18,184 nt of DNA from Triparma columacea (GCA_030267965.1 BRYA01001455.1:1-18184), one strand, 5' to 3'. Numbered from the stretch's first letter, positions 9,790-18,178 are shown. The notes: generated by a model not told the origin, from the letters alone. Translations and numbers: made by a program.

Positions 9790-9850
9790 CCCTATTCTGT
9801 TCTCGGGAGGTCCACCGTTTCGTGGGCCTCCGTCATTATCAGAAGGAGGG
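9790..9850 (-). promoter_or_regulatory. SECIS element of the GILT-like selenoprotein
   Basis: On the minus strand, 43 nt after the GILT stop codon, the sequence folds as a eukaryotic SECIS. Lower helix: CCCT and TTCTG (9850-9840) pair with CAGAA and AGGG (9799-9790), with small bulges. A 3x3 internal loop follows (9839-9837 / 9802-9800). The quartet is ATGA (9836-9833) opposite GA (9804-9803). Upper helix: GGAGG (9831-9827) pairs with CCTCC (9810-9806) and CCAC (9825-9822) with GTGG (9815-9812), with a C/A mismatch between them. The apical loop contains AAA (9820-9818), 12 nt from the quartet, within the usual spacing. A C/C mismatch beside the quartet is the only blemish. In eukaryotes this element recruits SBP2 and eEFSec to decode UGA as selenocysteine. 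Confidence 0.88.
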
Positions 9851-9892
9851 GTTCGAGTTAGTCATTTCGAGATAGCAAGGTTGCGGCAAAAT

Positions 9893-10794
9893 TTAGGCGG
9901 CAGAGACGGACCCACGGAGCGAGACCGCCTCCTCCCTGCTGCACCCGGCGGGGGCATCCTCTCCGGGGTTGAGGTTCTGGAACTCTGCGCAGACCTGCTT
10001 GAGGAGAGGGCTTAGCCTTGTTACAGAGATGGACTCTCCTGACATGATGAGGGTAGGAGTTCCAGGGATGAGGGCCTGGGCGGTCTTGTATCCCTCGGAC
10101 TGCTGCAGAGAGGCGACGAGGTCTTCGTCTGACGTGCAGGCGTCAATATCGTCCGTGGAAAGTCCCGCCGCCTCAGCGCAAGCGGCAAGCTGGGAGGAGG
10201 AGGGGGGGAAGGAGGCCTCGTAGCAGTAGTTGAACGCCATGTAGTCCGCGAAGTCGGGCTTCAAGCTCTTGACGCAGGTCTCGATCAGGTTTCCAGTGCA
10301 CTCGTCGTCCCCGTGCTGGCAGACTAGGTTGTCAACGTCGAAGCATCCATCCGGGGGGGAGTCCACGCCACATTTAGTCTGCCAACAGGGGACTCCGTCG
10401 CTCCTGTCGTAAGAGGGGTACCCGGGGCAGTCCTTTTGAAGAAAGTACGCGTTACCGAACGAGATAAAGTCAAAGTCAAGCACAGAAGAGTCTAAAGCCG
10501 TCAGGGTCTCGTTGAGGTCCCCTGCGACGAGGCTCTGGCATGCTGAGAGTGGGGGGAATGCGGGAGGTATTTATGACCGGCGCGAGAAAGGCGGGGGCAA
10601 GGACGGGTAGGTTGAGGAGGGTTAGGAACAATGGTGTAAAAAAAGTGTCTTACGATAGTCCACTGTGTCATATAATAGCTCTGTTGCCTGTCGAACTCAC
10701 CGGGTCATCCAGCTTCGGCGTAGATTGTCAGTGGGACCTTGTTGACGTCGGCGCTAGCGACTGAGAGCAAAGCGGCAAGGATAACACTCCTCAT
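9893..10794 (-). CDS. GILT-family thiol reductase, selenoprotein (UGA = Sec at residue 30)
   Basis: Two exons, 10794-10701 and 10542-9893, joined in phase 1 across a 158-bp intron (donor GTGAG, acceptor CACTCTCAG), encode 247 residues. Residues 1-15 are a signal peptide with likely cleavage after ASA, so the protein enters the secretory or lysosomal pathway. The mature start, VPLTIYAEAG, leads to a TGA at 10707-10705 and then PAC: the GILT CxxC active site with the first Cys replaced by UGA (U30-P-A-C33). The GILT signature CQHGxxECxxNxxxxC lies at 106-121 with all positions filled, and further paired cysteines follow. TPTLIMSGESI near 195-205 matches the substrate-side loop of the thioredoxin fold. 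GILT proteins reduce disulfides in acidic compartments. Reading TGA as stop would leave a 29-residue peptide or a model starting after the active site. A SECIS follows in the 3' UTR. Confidence 0.92.
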
Positions 10795-10858
10795 CTCTTC
10801 CCAACTTGTTGTCTTCTGGTCATTCTGGTCTTTTCCATTTTGGCCAATTTAAAAGTAC
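10795..10858. promoter_or_regulatory. 64-bp divergent promoter (GILT / unknown gene)
   Basis: Only 64 bp separate the GILT start (10794, minus) from the start at 10859 (plus), so one short region must drive both. It contains GGCCAATTTAAAAG (10842-10855), with a CCAAT-like and a TATA-like run just before the plus-strand ATG. Confidence 0.5.
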
Positions 10859-12115
10859 ATGGTTGTGGAGCATCAGATTCTGACCGCCCTCCAGGAGGTC
10901 CTCGCCCGTTTAAAGGTGATGGAGCTTCGTATTGATCGCGTTGAGAATATCCTCGGCAGTACTGTAATTGTTGAAAATCAGCCTCCTCTCACTCGGGGTC
11001 AACAGATTCAAGAGGAGGGGAAGGGGTTGGGGGTTACGAGCGGTGGAGATGGAGGTGTAGGGTTCGATGAGGGTGGTGTTGTGGGTGGTCTAAAAGTCCG
11101 TCGGCCTGGTGAACCTGTAACGTCTTCCAACACTTACATGCTAGGCTCAAGTTCTGTTAAGGAGTTGAAGAAACCCGACGACCCTGGGACAGACTTGCAG
11201 GAGGGGGGGGGGGAGTTCTGGCTAAGCGCCGAGCCTCGCGTTCCTCAGGATTCAGGGGACGGGGAGGAGGACGATTATCACGATGATGATCTCGGGGGTT
11301 TTGTTGACAACGAGGAGGAGGAGGAGGAGGGGGGGGAGGAGGTTGGTGGGGCAGGGGGCCTGAATCTCGAGTCCCCTGCGTTCAATTACGCTCGTTTGAG
11401 GCCATCTTCCTCCGGGTTAGGGTCTGGAAGTCTGGGTAGGCCATCGTCTGCAGTCGGTGGTTCCTTCGGTCAGTCCACAACGCTCCCCGCAAAGAGCAGA
11501 ACGTTCGAGACCGACAAGGCGATCAGGAAGTACGTCGGAGTAGGCACTCTCCCTCCACCTCTAGATCCCAATACTGGTAAGGAGGATACAGTTGGTAGTG
11601 TCGTCGCAGTTCCATCTCCTATGAACTCTTCTCCTGGTACCAATCCCAAATCTACAAAGTCTTGGAAGCCGAGGCCTTTAAGCGGCAGGGCACGGCGGCC
11701 CGTTCCCTCCGCCCTACCGTCCCCTTCCCCCGGCGGATCCGTCCCCCCCCGTCCCCGAACAGCCGGTGCTAGGTTAAAGGGTATAAAAAGTAAGACAGAC
11801 AGCAGGTTCACCTCTCGTGGTACCTTCGTCAGGCCCACTACGGAGCAGGTCGGCGTCATAAAGGAGCGTTCCTCTTCCGCCCACCGTCGTCGTGTGGAAG
11901 CCGAGAGGGAAGTTCTTCGTCAGAAGGTGTTAAAGGCAAGCAGTAGTAAGGTGCTATATAGGTATATCAAGGGGGAGAGGAGAGGCACGATCAGCGCGGA
12001 AGCGGTCATGAACAACAATGAACCGCACGTTTATTATACAAGAAAGGTTAAGGGGGGGAAGGAGAAAGCTAGGATAAACGTTAACAAGATGCGGGCAAAC
12101 GGGAGTGTGTATTAA
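10859..12115 (+). CDS. Protein of unknown function with N-terminal coiled coil and acidic tract
   Basis: A single exon of 418 codons; the start is the first ATG after an in-frame TAA at 10850. No family is recognised. Residues 1-33 form a short amphipathic helix or coiled coil (ILTALQEVLARLKVMELRI). Residues about 125-165 are strongly acidic (runs of Asp and Glu, including EEEEEE). Residues about 175-315 are Ser/Pro/Gly-rich and probably disordered. The last 90 residues are basic and helical, with RRRVEAEREVLRQKVLKA and YTRKVKGGKEKARINVNKMR. Such acidic plus basic disordered layouts occur in chromatin or cytoskeleton-associated proteins, but nothing here decides. It shares its promoter region with the GILT gene. 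Confidence 0.8.
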   Translation: MVVEHQILTALQEVLARLKVMELRIDRVENILGSTVIVENQPPLTRGQQIQEEGKGLGVTSGGDGGVGFDEGGVVGGLKVRRPGEPVTSSNTYMLGSSSVKELKKPDDPGTDLQEGGGEFWLSAEPRVPQDSGDGEEDDYHDDDLGGFVDNEEEEEEGGEEVGGAGGLNLESPAFNYARLRPSSSGLGSGSLGRPSSAVGGSFGQSTTLPAKSRTFETDKAIRKYVGVGTLPPPLDPNTGKEDTVGSVVAVPSPMNSSPGTNPKSTKSWKPRPLSGRARRPVPSALPSPSPGGSVPPRPRTAGARLKGIKSKTDSRFTSRGTFVRPTTEQVGVIKERSSSAHRRRVEAEREVLRQKVLKASSSKVLYRYIKGERRGTISAEAVMNNNEPHVYYTRKVKGGKEKARINVNKMRANGSVY

Positions 12116-12202
12116 TGTGTGTGGGGTAGGTTGACCACTCAAGGTTTTGTTGTTTTCTTCGTCACCTTTTTTTTCGTCACAAAGAAGAGTTTCGTTTTTT
12201 AT

Positions 12203-12220
12203 CCCCCCCCCCCCCCCCCC
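12203..12220 (+). repeat. C18 homopolymer in the CSN1 3' region
   Basis: Eighteen consecutive C between the convergent stop codons at 12115 and 12251. The 135-bp interval is otherwise T-rich and C-rich and carries both 3' UTRs. Confidence 0.9.
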
Positions 12221-12250
12221 ATCCTCCATCTCCTCCTCCCCCTCTCTTCA

Positions 12251-14496
12251 CTACTCAATCTCCATTTCGTTATCCTCCCATTCCCCCCCCTCGCTTCCCT
12301 CATCTCCATAATCCCCTTCTTCATCACTTTCATATTCATCCAATCCCTCATCATCTTCTCCCGCCGTTCTTTTCCTCCCCCCTCCTCCTCTCCTACTTCT
12401 TCTACGACGACCCATGTTACCCTTATTACCTATAACTCCAGTCTCAAACATGGACATACGAAGGAAGGCTAAGTCTGCGGCTCTGCAGGACGCTAGCACC
12501 GTGGAGGAAAGGTGGGAGGAGGAGGAAGTGGTGGAGGAGGATGGTAGGGTGGAGGGACTCATTAGGATGACGCCGAGACGCGAGTCGATCTACATGAGAA
12601 AATGCAGTTGAGGCGAAGGTGTGAAGGTTAGTGTCTTTCCTCAAAAACGTGCTGCCTACCTTCTCTCTCCAATCGGTCCAGTACAAGTAACATAAATCTA
12701 CTCACCTTCCCTTTGATCTTCCCCTTCTTAACAAGTTCCTCCACGATCCCTTCAACTTCCTCTCTCTCAACCCCCACCGCCCTCGCTGCTGATTCCAGCC
12801 TACACGTAGAGTATGGGAGGGTGTACTGGGTTAGGCAACGCTGGCGGAGGAGGGTGGTTAAGGTGTGGTAGTGAGGTGAGAGGTAAACGTCACAGAGGAT
12901 ACGCGTCTGGAGCCTGAGGGGTAGGTGGGGGGGAGGGAGGGGGGTTGGGGGTTAACGTTAATTCTTTGATTAGAATTAGCTCTAAAGTTCTTAGTATTTT
13001 GTTTGTCTGCAGAACCTTACCTGTCCCAAGTTTCCATAACCCCTCCATATTCCCCCTTGCACCAGCAGTCAATCATACCCCTCCCTTCCGTATCCCCCTC
13101 CCCCCATTCTCTCCATCTTTCCCCCGTAACTCTATCCTTAATTTCCTTCCTACCGACACCACCTGCTATACCGCATATGGCTGCGTATAAAGCAACGTCG
13201 GATGCAGTTGTTAGTTTCCCAAGTTCAGAGTGCGTGCTAACACCGGGGGTTGAGGTGAAGGTATCGAAGGCTGATGACCACTTTCCGTCTATCAAATCGG
13301 CGACGCCACCGCCTAATGTGCAGAGGAGGGAGAGAGGGGTTGAGGAGGGGGTGGAACGGGACTTTGATATCTGGGAACGGGCTGTTGAGAAGGTGGAGGA
13401 GGAGAGGGATAGGGTTATCAGGGTGTAACAGAGAGCGAAGGTCTAGAGGGGGGTGGGGGAGGGGAGGGGGGGGGGGGGTTAGGAGGGTAGGGGGATAGGG
13501 ATGGGGGATTGATGTGTGATCATGTGTGGTCATGTGTTGCTGGCTTGTGTTGTGGTTTCGTTCCTCAGAATGTATTCACGAAATGGCAGCGCCCGTTTCT
13601 TCGCTTGCTGGCTGGCATTTCCTGCGTCTCCAAAGTGCACGTCAAACGCACCATACAGAGAGAGGGTTGCTGTGTGCTATTTATCCTCGCAGGCTCCCAA
13701 AAGGTTCGTCTCTCACCTGTTCCTGATTGGTGCAGAATGCCTGTGCCCTCCCAAGTTCCCTGAGCGCGTCCGTGTCCTTCCCCCCCCTCCTTAGTTCCTC
13801 CCCAAGCCCCCTGTAGTTCTCTAGAGTGGCGGTCTTGTTTAGCTGACTTTTTGAAGTGTTGAGCCTCTGCTGAAGCTCCTGGATTGCGGAAGCGTTCAAT
13901 TGGGACTGCTGGGTGAGCCAATTGTTGTCATCTTGGGTCCGGGAGGCCTCAGGGACCAGCTTCTTGAATACTACAACGTTGCCGGTGGACTTGGCAGTTG
14001 AGAGGGCGAGGTTGTGGGCAGCTCTCCTGATATCATCGGGGATGGGGGGGTTTGCCGGCTTGTCTGTGGTGGGCTTGTCTGTGGTGGGCTTGTCCGTGGA
14101 ATTTTCAACTTCCTTTGTTTCAGAGGGGGGGGGGGGCGAGTTTGCAATGTGTAGGAGACGACGAAGGAGAGTGGGAGAGGAATAACCCTGTATGTATGAC
14201 TCAAAGTCAAATGTTGGGTCTGTTTATGGAGTGTTTGGGGAGGTTTTATGGATTGTATTGAGTGTAAGTGGAATGGTGTGTGAGTATGTGCGTAAGTTGT
14301 CTCTTTAATGTTTCAAAGATGTTTTAAAGAGGTCTATTTGAGGTTGAGAAAGGAAAAGAGGGACGGAGGGAATGGATTTATTTCTCCAAATCTACTCGTT
14401 GCGACTAAATTGGAGGGATGATTGCTATTTATAGCTACATATGAGACTGTATACACCTACATACAGGGTTATATGGCAATATTACTCACATTTCAT
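12251..14496 (-). CDS. CSN1: COP9 signalosome complex subunit 1 (GPS1/CSN1), 5 exons
   Basis: Five exons on the minus strand, 14496-14490, 14219-13717, 13442-13021, 12913-12706 and 12589-12251, give 492 residues with consistent phases (1, 0, 2, 0). The N-terminus matches CSN1 (FDFESYIQGYSSPTLLRRLL), followed by a helical-repeat region (YRGLGEELRRGGKDTDALRE, then RAQAFCTNQEQ). The PCI domain spans roughly residues 225-400: LCTLGGGVADLIDGKW, SDVALYAAICGIAGG, then LCDVYLSPHYHTL and RQRCLTQYTLPYS, with a winged-helix end VEGIVEELVKKGKIKGK joined to IDSRLGVIL. Human and plant CSN1 share this order and a similar length. The C-terminus is an Arg/Gly-rich then acidic tail, less conserved. CSN removes NEDD8 from cullins in the nucleus and cytosol. 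The first coding exon is only seven bases (ATGAAAT) and is the least certain part. An in-frame C12 tract lies in exon 2. Confidence 0.9.
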
Positions 14497-14758
14497 CGAC
14501 TTATTTTGTTGTGAGGAGAGGGATGGGATCTGAGGATGGAAGGACCAAGGAGGAGGGGTATTAAATTGGATAAAGCTGTTTTACGAACACGCAGAGCATT
14601 AATTTTATTTTCCACGGGCACGAAATGTGTCGGGGGAAAGGGGAAACATTATTCCTCTTTTCTTCCATCACAACTACGAGGTTAGATATTTGGTTGATTT
14701 CAGATGCCCCCTCAATGTCAAGGATGACTAAATTAACTTCTTCTTCTCCCTGTTCTCA
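14497..14758. promoter_or_regulatory. Divergent intergenic region (CSN1 / DUF1279 gene)
   Basis: 262 bp between two head-to-head starts, AT-rich compared with its surroundings. It presumably holds both promoters. I see no strong motif beyond scattered A/T runs. Confidence 0.4.
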
Positions 14759-15678
14759 ATGATGTATATTTGCTACTCCATTTTGTTCCTTCTCCTTAGT
14801 GTTATTATTACACATAGTTTTACAACACACACAAACACAGGGTATAATAAGATGTATAATAAAGGGTACAAACAAAGGATTGACAACCGAGGTGGAGATT
14901 GTTTTGGAACTCATTTTATCAATCATTTCAACAACAATGTCAAATATAATGTCCAATATATGTACAATCGTCCATATACAACCACATACACACCTACAAA
15001 TACTCGTAAATGGAAGAAAAGGCTCCAAAATAGGCTCCAAGATAGCCCTCTTTTAGCTGTCAAAATGGATGACAATGAAATGGAACAACAAAAGGAACAA
15101 CAAAATAATGACGACATTGACAATGTCGTACAACAAAAGGGACTCGAGTTTGCACTATTTAAAACACTCACAAACACACTTACAAACAACAATGACAACA
15201 AACAGTCAACAACACCCACTACAACATCCACTACGACAACAACAACGACCGAACAATCATCACTATCAACTGCCTCTGACCTCCTCAAGAAATATGGAGC
15301 AGGTAAGGACACACAAAAACACATTTTTGTCTAACTTAGCATGGAAACATCCCATGAAAACATCCACATACCACCATGACCCCTACTCATCCCCCAACCC
15401 CCTCCCTCCCCTACCCCATCTCAGCCTACCTCCTGACCTCCATCCCTCTCTCCCTCCTCTCCTTCACTCTTTGTTACCTCCTAGTATCCTCAGGTTTCGA
15501 CGTTCCCTCCCTCCTTTCCTCCCTAGGTCTCCCAGTCACAGAAACAAGCGAAAACATAGGCAACACGGCCATAGCATACGCTGCACACAAGGCGCTAAGC
15601 CCGGTTAGGTTCCCACCAACTGTCGCACTTACACCAGTTGTAGCGAAATGGATGGGGAGGAAAGAAGAGGAATTGTAA
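14759..15678 (+). CDS. DUF1279 (FAM210-like) membrane protein, 2 exons
   Basis: Exons 14759-15302 and 15425-15678 join in phase 1 (donor GTAAGG, acceptor CCATCTCAG) to give 265 residues. Residues 1-21 are a hydrophobic signal-like sequence (MMYICYSILFLLLSVIITHS) followed by Phe, which could be a bipartite plastid signal in a heterokont; a mitochondrial location, as for animal FAM210 proteins, is the alternative. Residues about 30-165 are Asn/Thr/Gln-rich and probably disordered. The DUF1279 domain begins at LLKKYGA and crosses the intron into YLLTSIPLSLLSFTLCYLL, then IAYAAHKALSPVRFPPTVAL and TPVVAKWMG near the C-terminus. These motifs are characteristic. Exon 1 is markedly A-rich on the coding strand (repeated ACA and AAC triplets), unlike exon 2. 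Confidence 0.88.
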
Positions 15679-15739
15679 AAACTCTGGAACCTTTCTCAAA
15701 AAATAAAAGCGCACTACAACCTAAAGCACATCCCCCCCA

Positions 15740-16283
15740 AATCTCCTCTCTGCACCCGAGCATGTACCGGATTCACCAGAGAACTCCCAACAATCAACGG
15801 AACCCCTCCACCCCCCTCTTTCCTCTTCAGCTCGTTTCCCCTTCTCTTTGTTCCCCTTTTGTTTTCCGTACTTCCTTCCACCTTATAAAACGTCCCCACC
15901 AATGCTTCTACCGGTACCCCAAGTCTGCTTTTCCCTCCATAAACTTTCTTCCTCCATTTCCTCCCCCCTCCCAATCTCCTCTCTGCACCCGAGCATGTGC
16001 CGGATTCACCTGAGAACTCCCAGCAATCTACGGAACCCCTCCACCCCCCTCTTTCCTCTTCAGCTCGTTTCCCCTTCCCTTTGTTCCCCTGTCATTTTCC
16101 CCGTACTTCCATCCACCTTATAAAACGTCCCCACCAGTGCTTCAATCGGTACCCCAAGTCTGCTTTTCCCTCCATAAACTTTCTTCCTCCATTTCCTCAC
16201 CCCTCCCAATCTCCTCTCTGCACCCGAGCATGTACCGGATTCACCTGAGAACTCCCAACAATCTACGGAACCCCTCCAACCCC
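15740..16283. repeat. 234-bp tandem repeat, about 2.3 copies
   Basis: The start sequence AATCTCCTCTCTGCACCCGA occurs at 15740, 15973 and 16208, giving units of 233 and 235 bp and a partial third unit of about 76 bp ending near 16283. The two full copies differ by scattered substitutions and small indels. Each contains CTTATAAAACGTCCCC. The array lies between the DUF1279 stop and the minus-strand hydrolase-like gene and overlaps the open 3' end of the latter. Confidence 0.93.
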
Positions 16284-17313
16284 CAACCCCTAACCCCTCC
16301 CCCACCGGAGCGAGCCTTGATGATGAGGTCCACTTTAATACCCTACCGTTATCCTCCTTCATTACCTGTACACCTAGGCCGTGCGTGAACTTAAGGTCCC
16401 TAACATCGTCTTGCCAACCGCGCTCTAACGGGAGGGTTGATTTACCGGAAAGGGAGGGGAGGTAGAGATTGTAATATACCCAGAGGATACGGTAGGAAGA
16501 ACGAAACCAGGAGGGACCAAAGGACAAACTGGGGAGGGGGGAGGAGGGACGTTTAGGATGGGTTTGGAGGGAGGAGGATCGACGAGGTAGTAAATAGCTT
16601 GCCTAGAAAAAGTAACACCAACGAAAATCACATATAGATAGAATCTACAGACCCTCCGCTCTAAGGGTATAATTCCCCCCCCTTTACACTCACCTTCCTC
16701 CATCCCCTTTCTCCTGTGGGTCCATAACTCCCACGCCTCTCAATTTAAGTCCCCCCCCCCCCCCAACCTCAGTCCTATTAACCTCCCCCGCCCACTCCAT
16801 TGCAACTTCAGCACCTCCACCCCACCCCACGCTAACAACGTCTTCAACACCCATACCTTGAAGCATGGTTATCAAATCGTTGTGAAACTCCCCTTCACCT
16901 TCACCGGTGCAGGCTTCGCTACCACCCTGTCCGCACCTGGTTGGGCAAACTAGGGTAACGTCTACATCTGTAATAGCCTCCATGGATTTGACAGTATTCT
17001 CAAAGCTCATTCTACAAGGGCTCAGACCCGTTAAATACGTTGGATGGTGTACGACAATAGCCGACTTTCTTCGACCTTTGTTTGGGTGTGTTGTGAAGAG
17101 GGTGTAGTATTCGAGGGATTTACCGTTTGGTCTATTCCAGTAACGAGCATGGAAGGAATCCGGGGGAGGAGGGGAAGATGAGGTGGGGTAAGGATGAAGG
17201 GGTGTGGTTAATTTGGCGTGCATGTAATTGAAGAGGTAGGGGAGGAGGAATGACACGAAGATAGGGAAGAGGTATAGATACATGGACATGATCCAAATAA
17301 AGTGTTTCTTCAA
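16060..17313 (-). CDS. Alpha/beta-hydrolase-like protein lacking the nucleophile Ser (3' end uncertain)
   Basis: Exon 1 (17313-16694) and exon 2 (16528 to a TGA at 16062-16060) join in phase 2 (donor GTGAGT; acceptor after a C-rich tract, CTCCCCAG), giving up to 362 residues. Residues 5-30 are a membrane anchor or signal. An alpha/beta-hydrolase core follows: SAIVVHHPTYLTGLSP, TLVCPTRCGQGGSEA (123-134) and VEDVVSVGWGGGAEVAMEWA. The nucleophile elbow GxSxG reads GWGGG (163-167) with Gly165 in place of Ser, so ordinary Ser-hydrolase catalysis is not expected. A G14 tract in exon 1 encodes a poly-Gly loop. After VRDLKFTHGLGVQVMKEDNG the frame enters the 234-bp repeat array, so the true C-terminus is doubtful; a CAG/GTAATG donor in exon 2 could splice elsewhere. 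It could be a pseudoenzyme or a decaying gene. Confidence 0.62.
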
Positions 17314-17416
17314 AGTTCAGAAAGTTCCGGAAAATTGATTTTTGTTCTATTTTGAATTGATTGCAGAAACATCTGTTGTTATTATTTCGGATCTTCTCAG
17401 CGTCTCATCCTCACCA
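17314..17416. other. 103-bp spacer between two minus-strand genes
   Basis: An AT-rich spacer between the stop of the WW membrane protein (17417) and the start of the hydrolase-like gene (17313). It would contain the 3' UTR of one and the promoter of the other. Confidence 0.5.
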
Positions 17417-18178
17417 TCACTCTGGCTTCTCCCATGCACTCTCCCCCGTCACCGTGTTCCAATAGTAAACCTCCCCTGAACCCTCCTGAGTGACCTTCTC
17501 CCAAACATCTTTCCTTTTTGCAGCCCCAATCTCCCCCCCTGATCCCTTCTCCTTTTCCTTGGACACCCGACTCATCGGATTAGAAGCTCCTAAGACACTT
17601 TCGGTCTTGGTGGTCTTCCCATCCTCCTCTTCCGACATGTAAATATCCTGCATCTCTATTCCCCTCATTTCTCCCGTCGCAACGTCATCCAGTGACCTTT
17701 CCGCATCAGCCTCAATCTCCGCCTGAGCCCCAACCTCAGTCTCCCCTCCCGACTCTGCCTCTTCCCCTCTTCCATCCCCCCCCTGAACCCTTCTCCCACT
17801 CCTCATAATCCCAAGGGCCAAAGAGTTCTCACTCTTGTTCAAATCGTTAAACGACTTCCAACTCCAAAACACGAACATCACGACGAGAACGACGCTGCAG
17901 ACCATCATGATCAGCCCTAACCCTACCGCTTCGTAGCTGTCCTCGACCAGATTCTGCGACTTCATAAGGAAGGACGCTACAAAGGTCAATTCAATCATCG
18001 CACTGCTGAGGATGGCAATGTCCGTGTCCCTCTTCTCGGCGTAAGGGTCTACCTTCGCCAAGAGGACGGTGTACACGGCCGCCATAATCAGCCCTGTGGC
18101 CAGCTGGGTGAAGGTACCCGGCTGCGATAGCGGTTGTTGATAGAGGGTGAGGGGGGGGAAAACACACCCTTTGTAAGA
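17417..18178 (-). CDS. Membrane protein C-terminus with terminal WW domain (5' part outside window)
   Basis: The last exon of a minus-strand gene, 253 residues to TGA at 17417. A CTAG acceptor at 18184-18179 fits the frame (phase 0), which would otherwise meet a TAG, so the gene continues beyond the right edge; starting at ATG 18085 would cut a coding-like stretch (TLYQQPLSQPGTFTQLATGL). Three hydrophobic segments follow: around LATGLIMAAVYTVLL, AILSSAMIELTFVASFLM and LGLIMMVCSVVLVVMFVFW. Then comes a long acidic, Ser/Glu/Gly-rich cytosolic tail. The final 29 residues form a WW domain (VWEKVTQEGSGEVYYWN ... SAWEKP) with both tryptophans, the tyrosine pair and the closing proline. WW domains bind Pro-rich ligands. 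The membrane part resembles the last helices of large multi-pass protist proteins, but no family is assigned. Confidence 0.75.
   Translation of the reverse strand, partial: SYKGCVFPPLTLYQQPLSQPGTFTQLATGLIMAAVYTVLLAKVDPYAEKRDTDIAILSSAMIELTFVASFLMKSQNLVEDSYEAVGLGLIMMVCSVVLVVMFVFWSWKSFNDLNKSENSLALGIMRSGRRVQGGDGRGEEAESGGETEVGAQAEIEADAERSLDDVATGEMRGIEMQDIYMSEEEDGKTTKTESVLGASNPMSRVSKEKEKGSGGEIGAAKRKDVWEKVTQEGSGEVYYWNTVTGESAWEKPE

Noticed and set aside
9893..10483. A shorter GILT model starting at an internal GTG, without the upstream part
   Set aside because: It lacks the signal peptide and the active site. The exon is open upstream to a good acceptor and joins in phase to the exon at 10794-10701.
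10705..10707. The UGA as evidence of a pseudogene
   Set aside because: The UGA sits exactly at the catalytic Cys, the rest of the gene is intact, and a SECIS follows; a random nonsense mutation would not explain all three.
12251..12562. Separate small minus-strand gene starting at an internal ATG
   Set aside because: It is the last exon of CSN1; the frame continues upstream to the acceptor at 12590 and joins the PCI/winged-helix code in phase.
13509..13800. Overlapping plus-strand frames of 66-92 codons
   Set aside because: They lie over a CSN1 intron and exon boundary, have no recognisable domain, and conflict with the well-supported CSN1 exons on the other strand.
16425..16703. Alternative second exon of the hydrolase-like gene from the CTAG acceptor near 16605
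   Set aside because: It gives a Pro/Ser-rich tail and a quick stop; the acceptor at 16530-16529 fits the same donor phase and gives more coding-like sequence. Not excluded as an alternative transcript.
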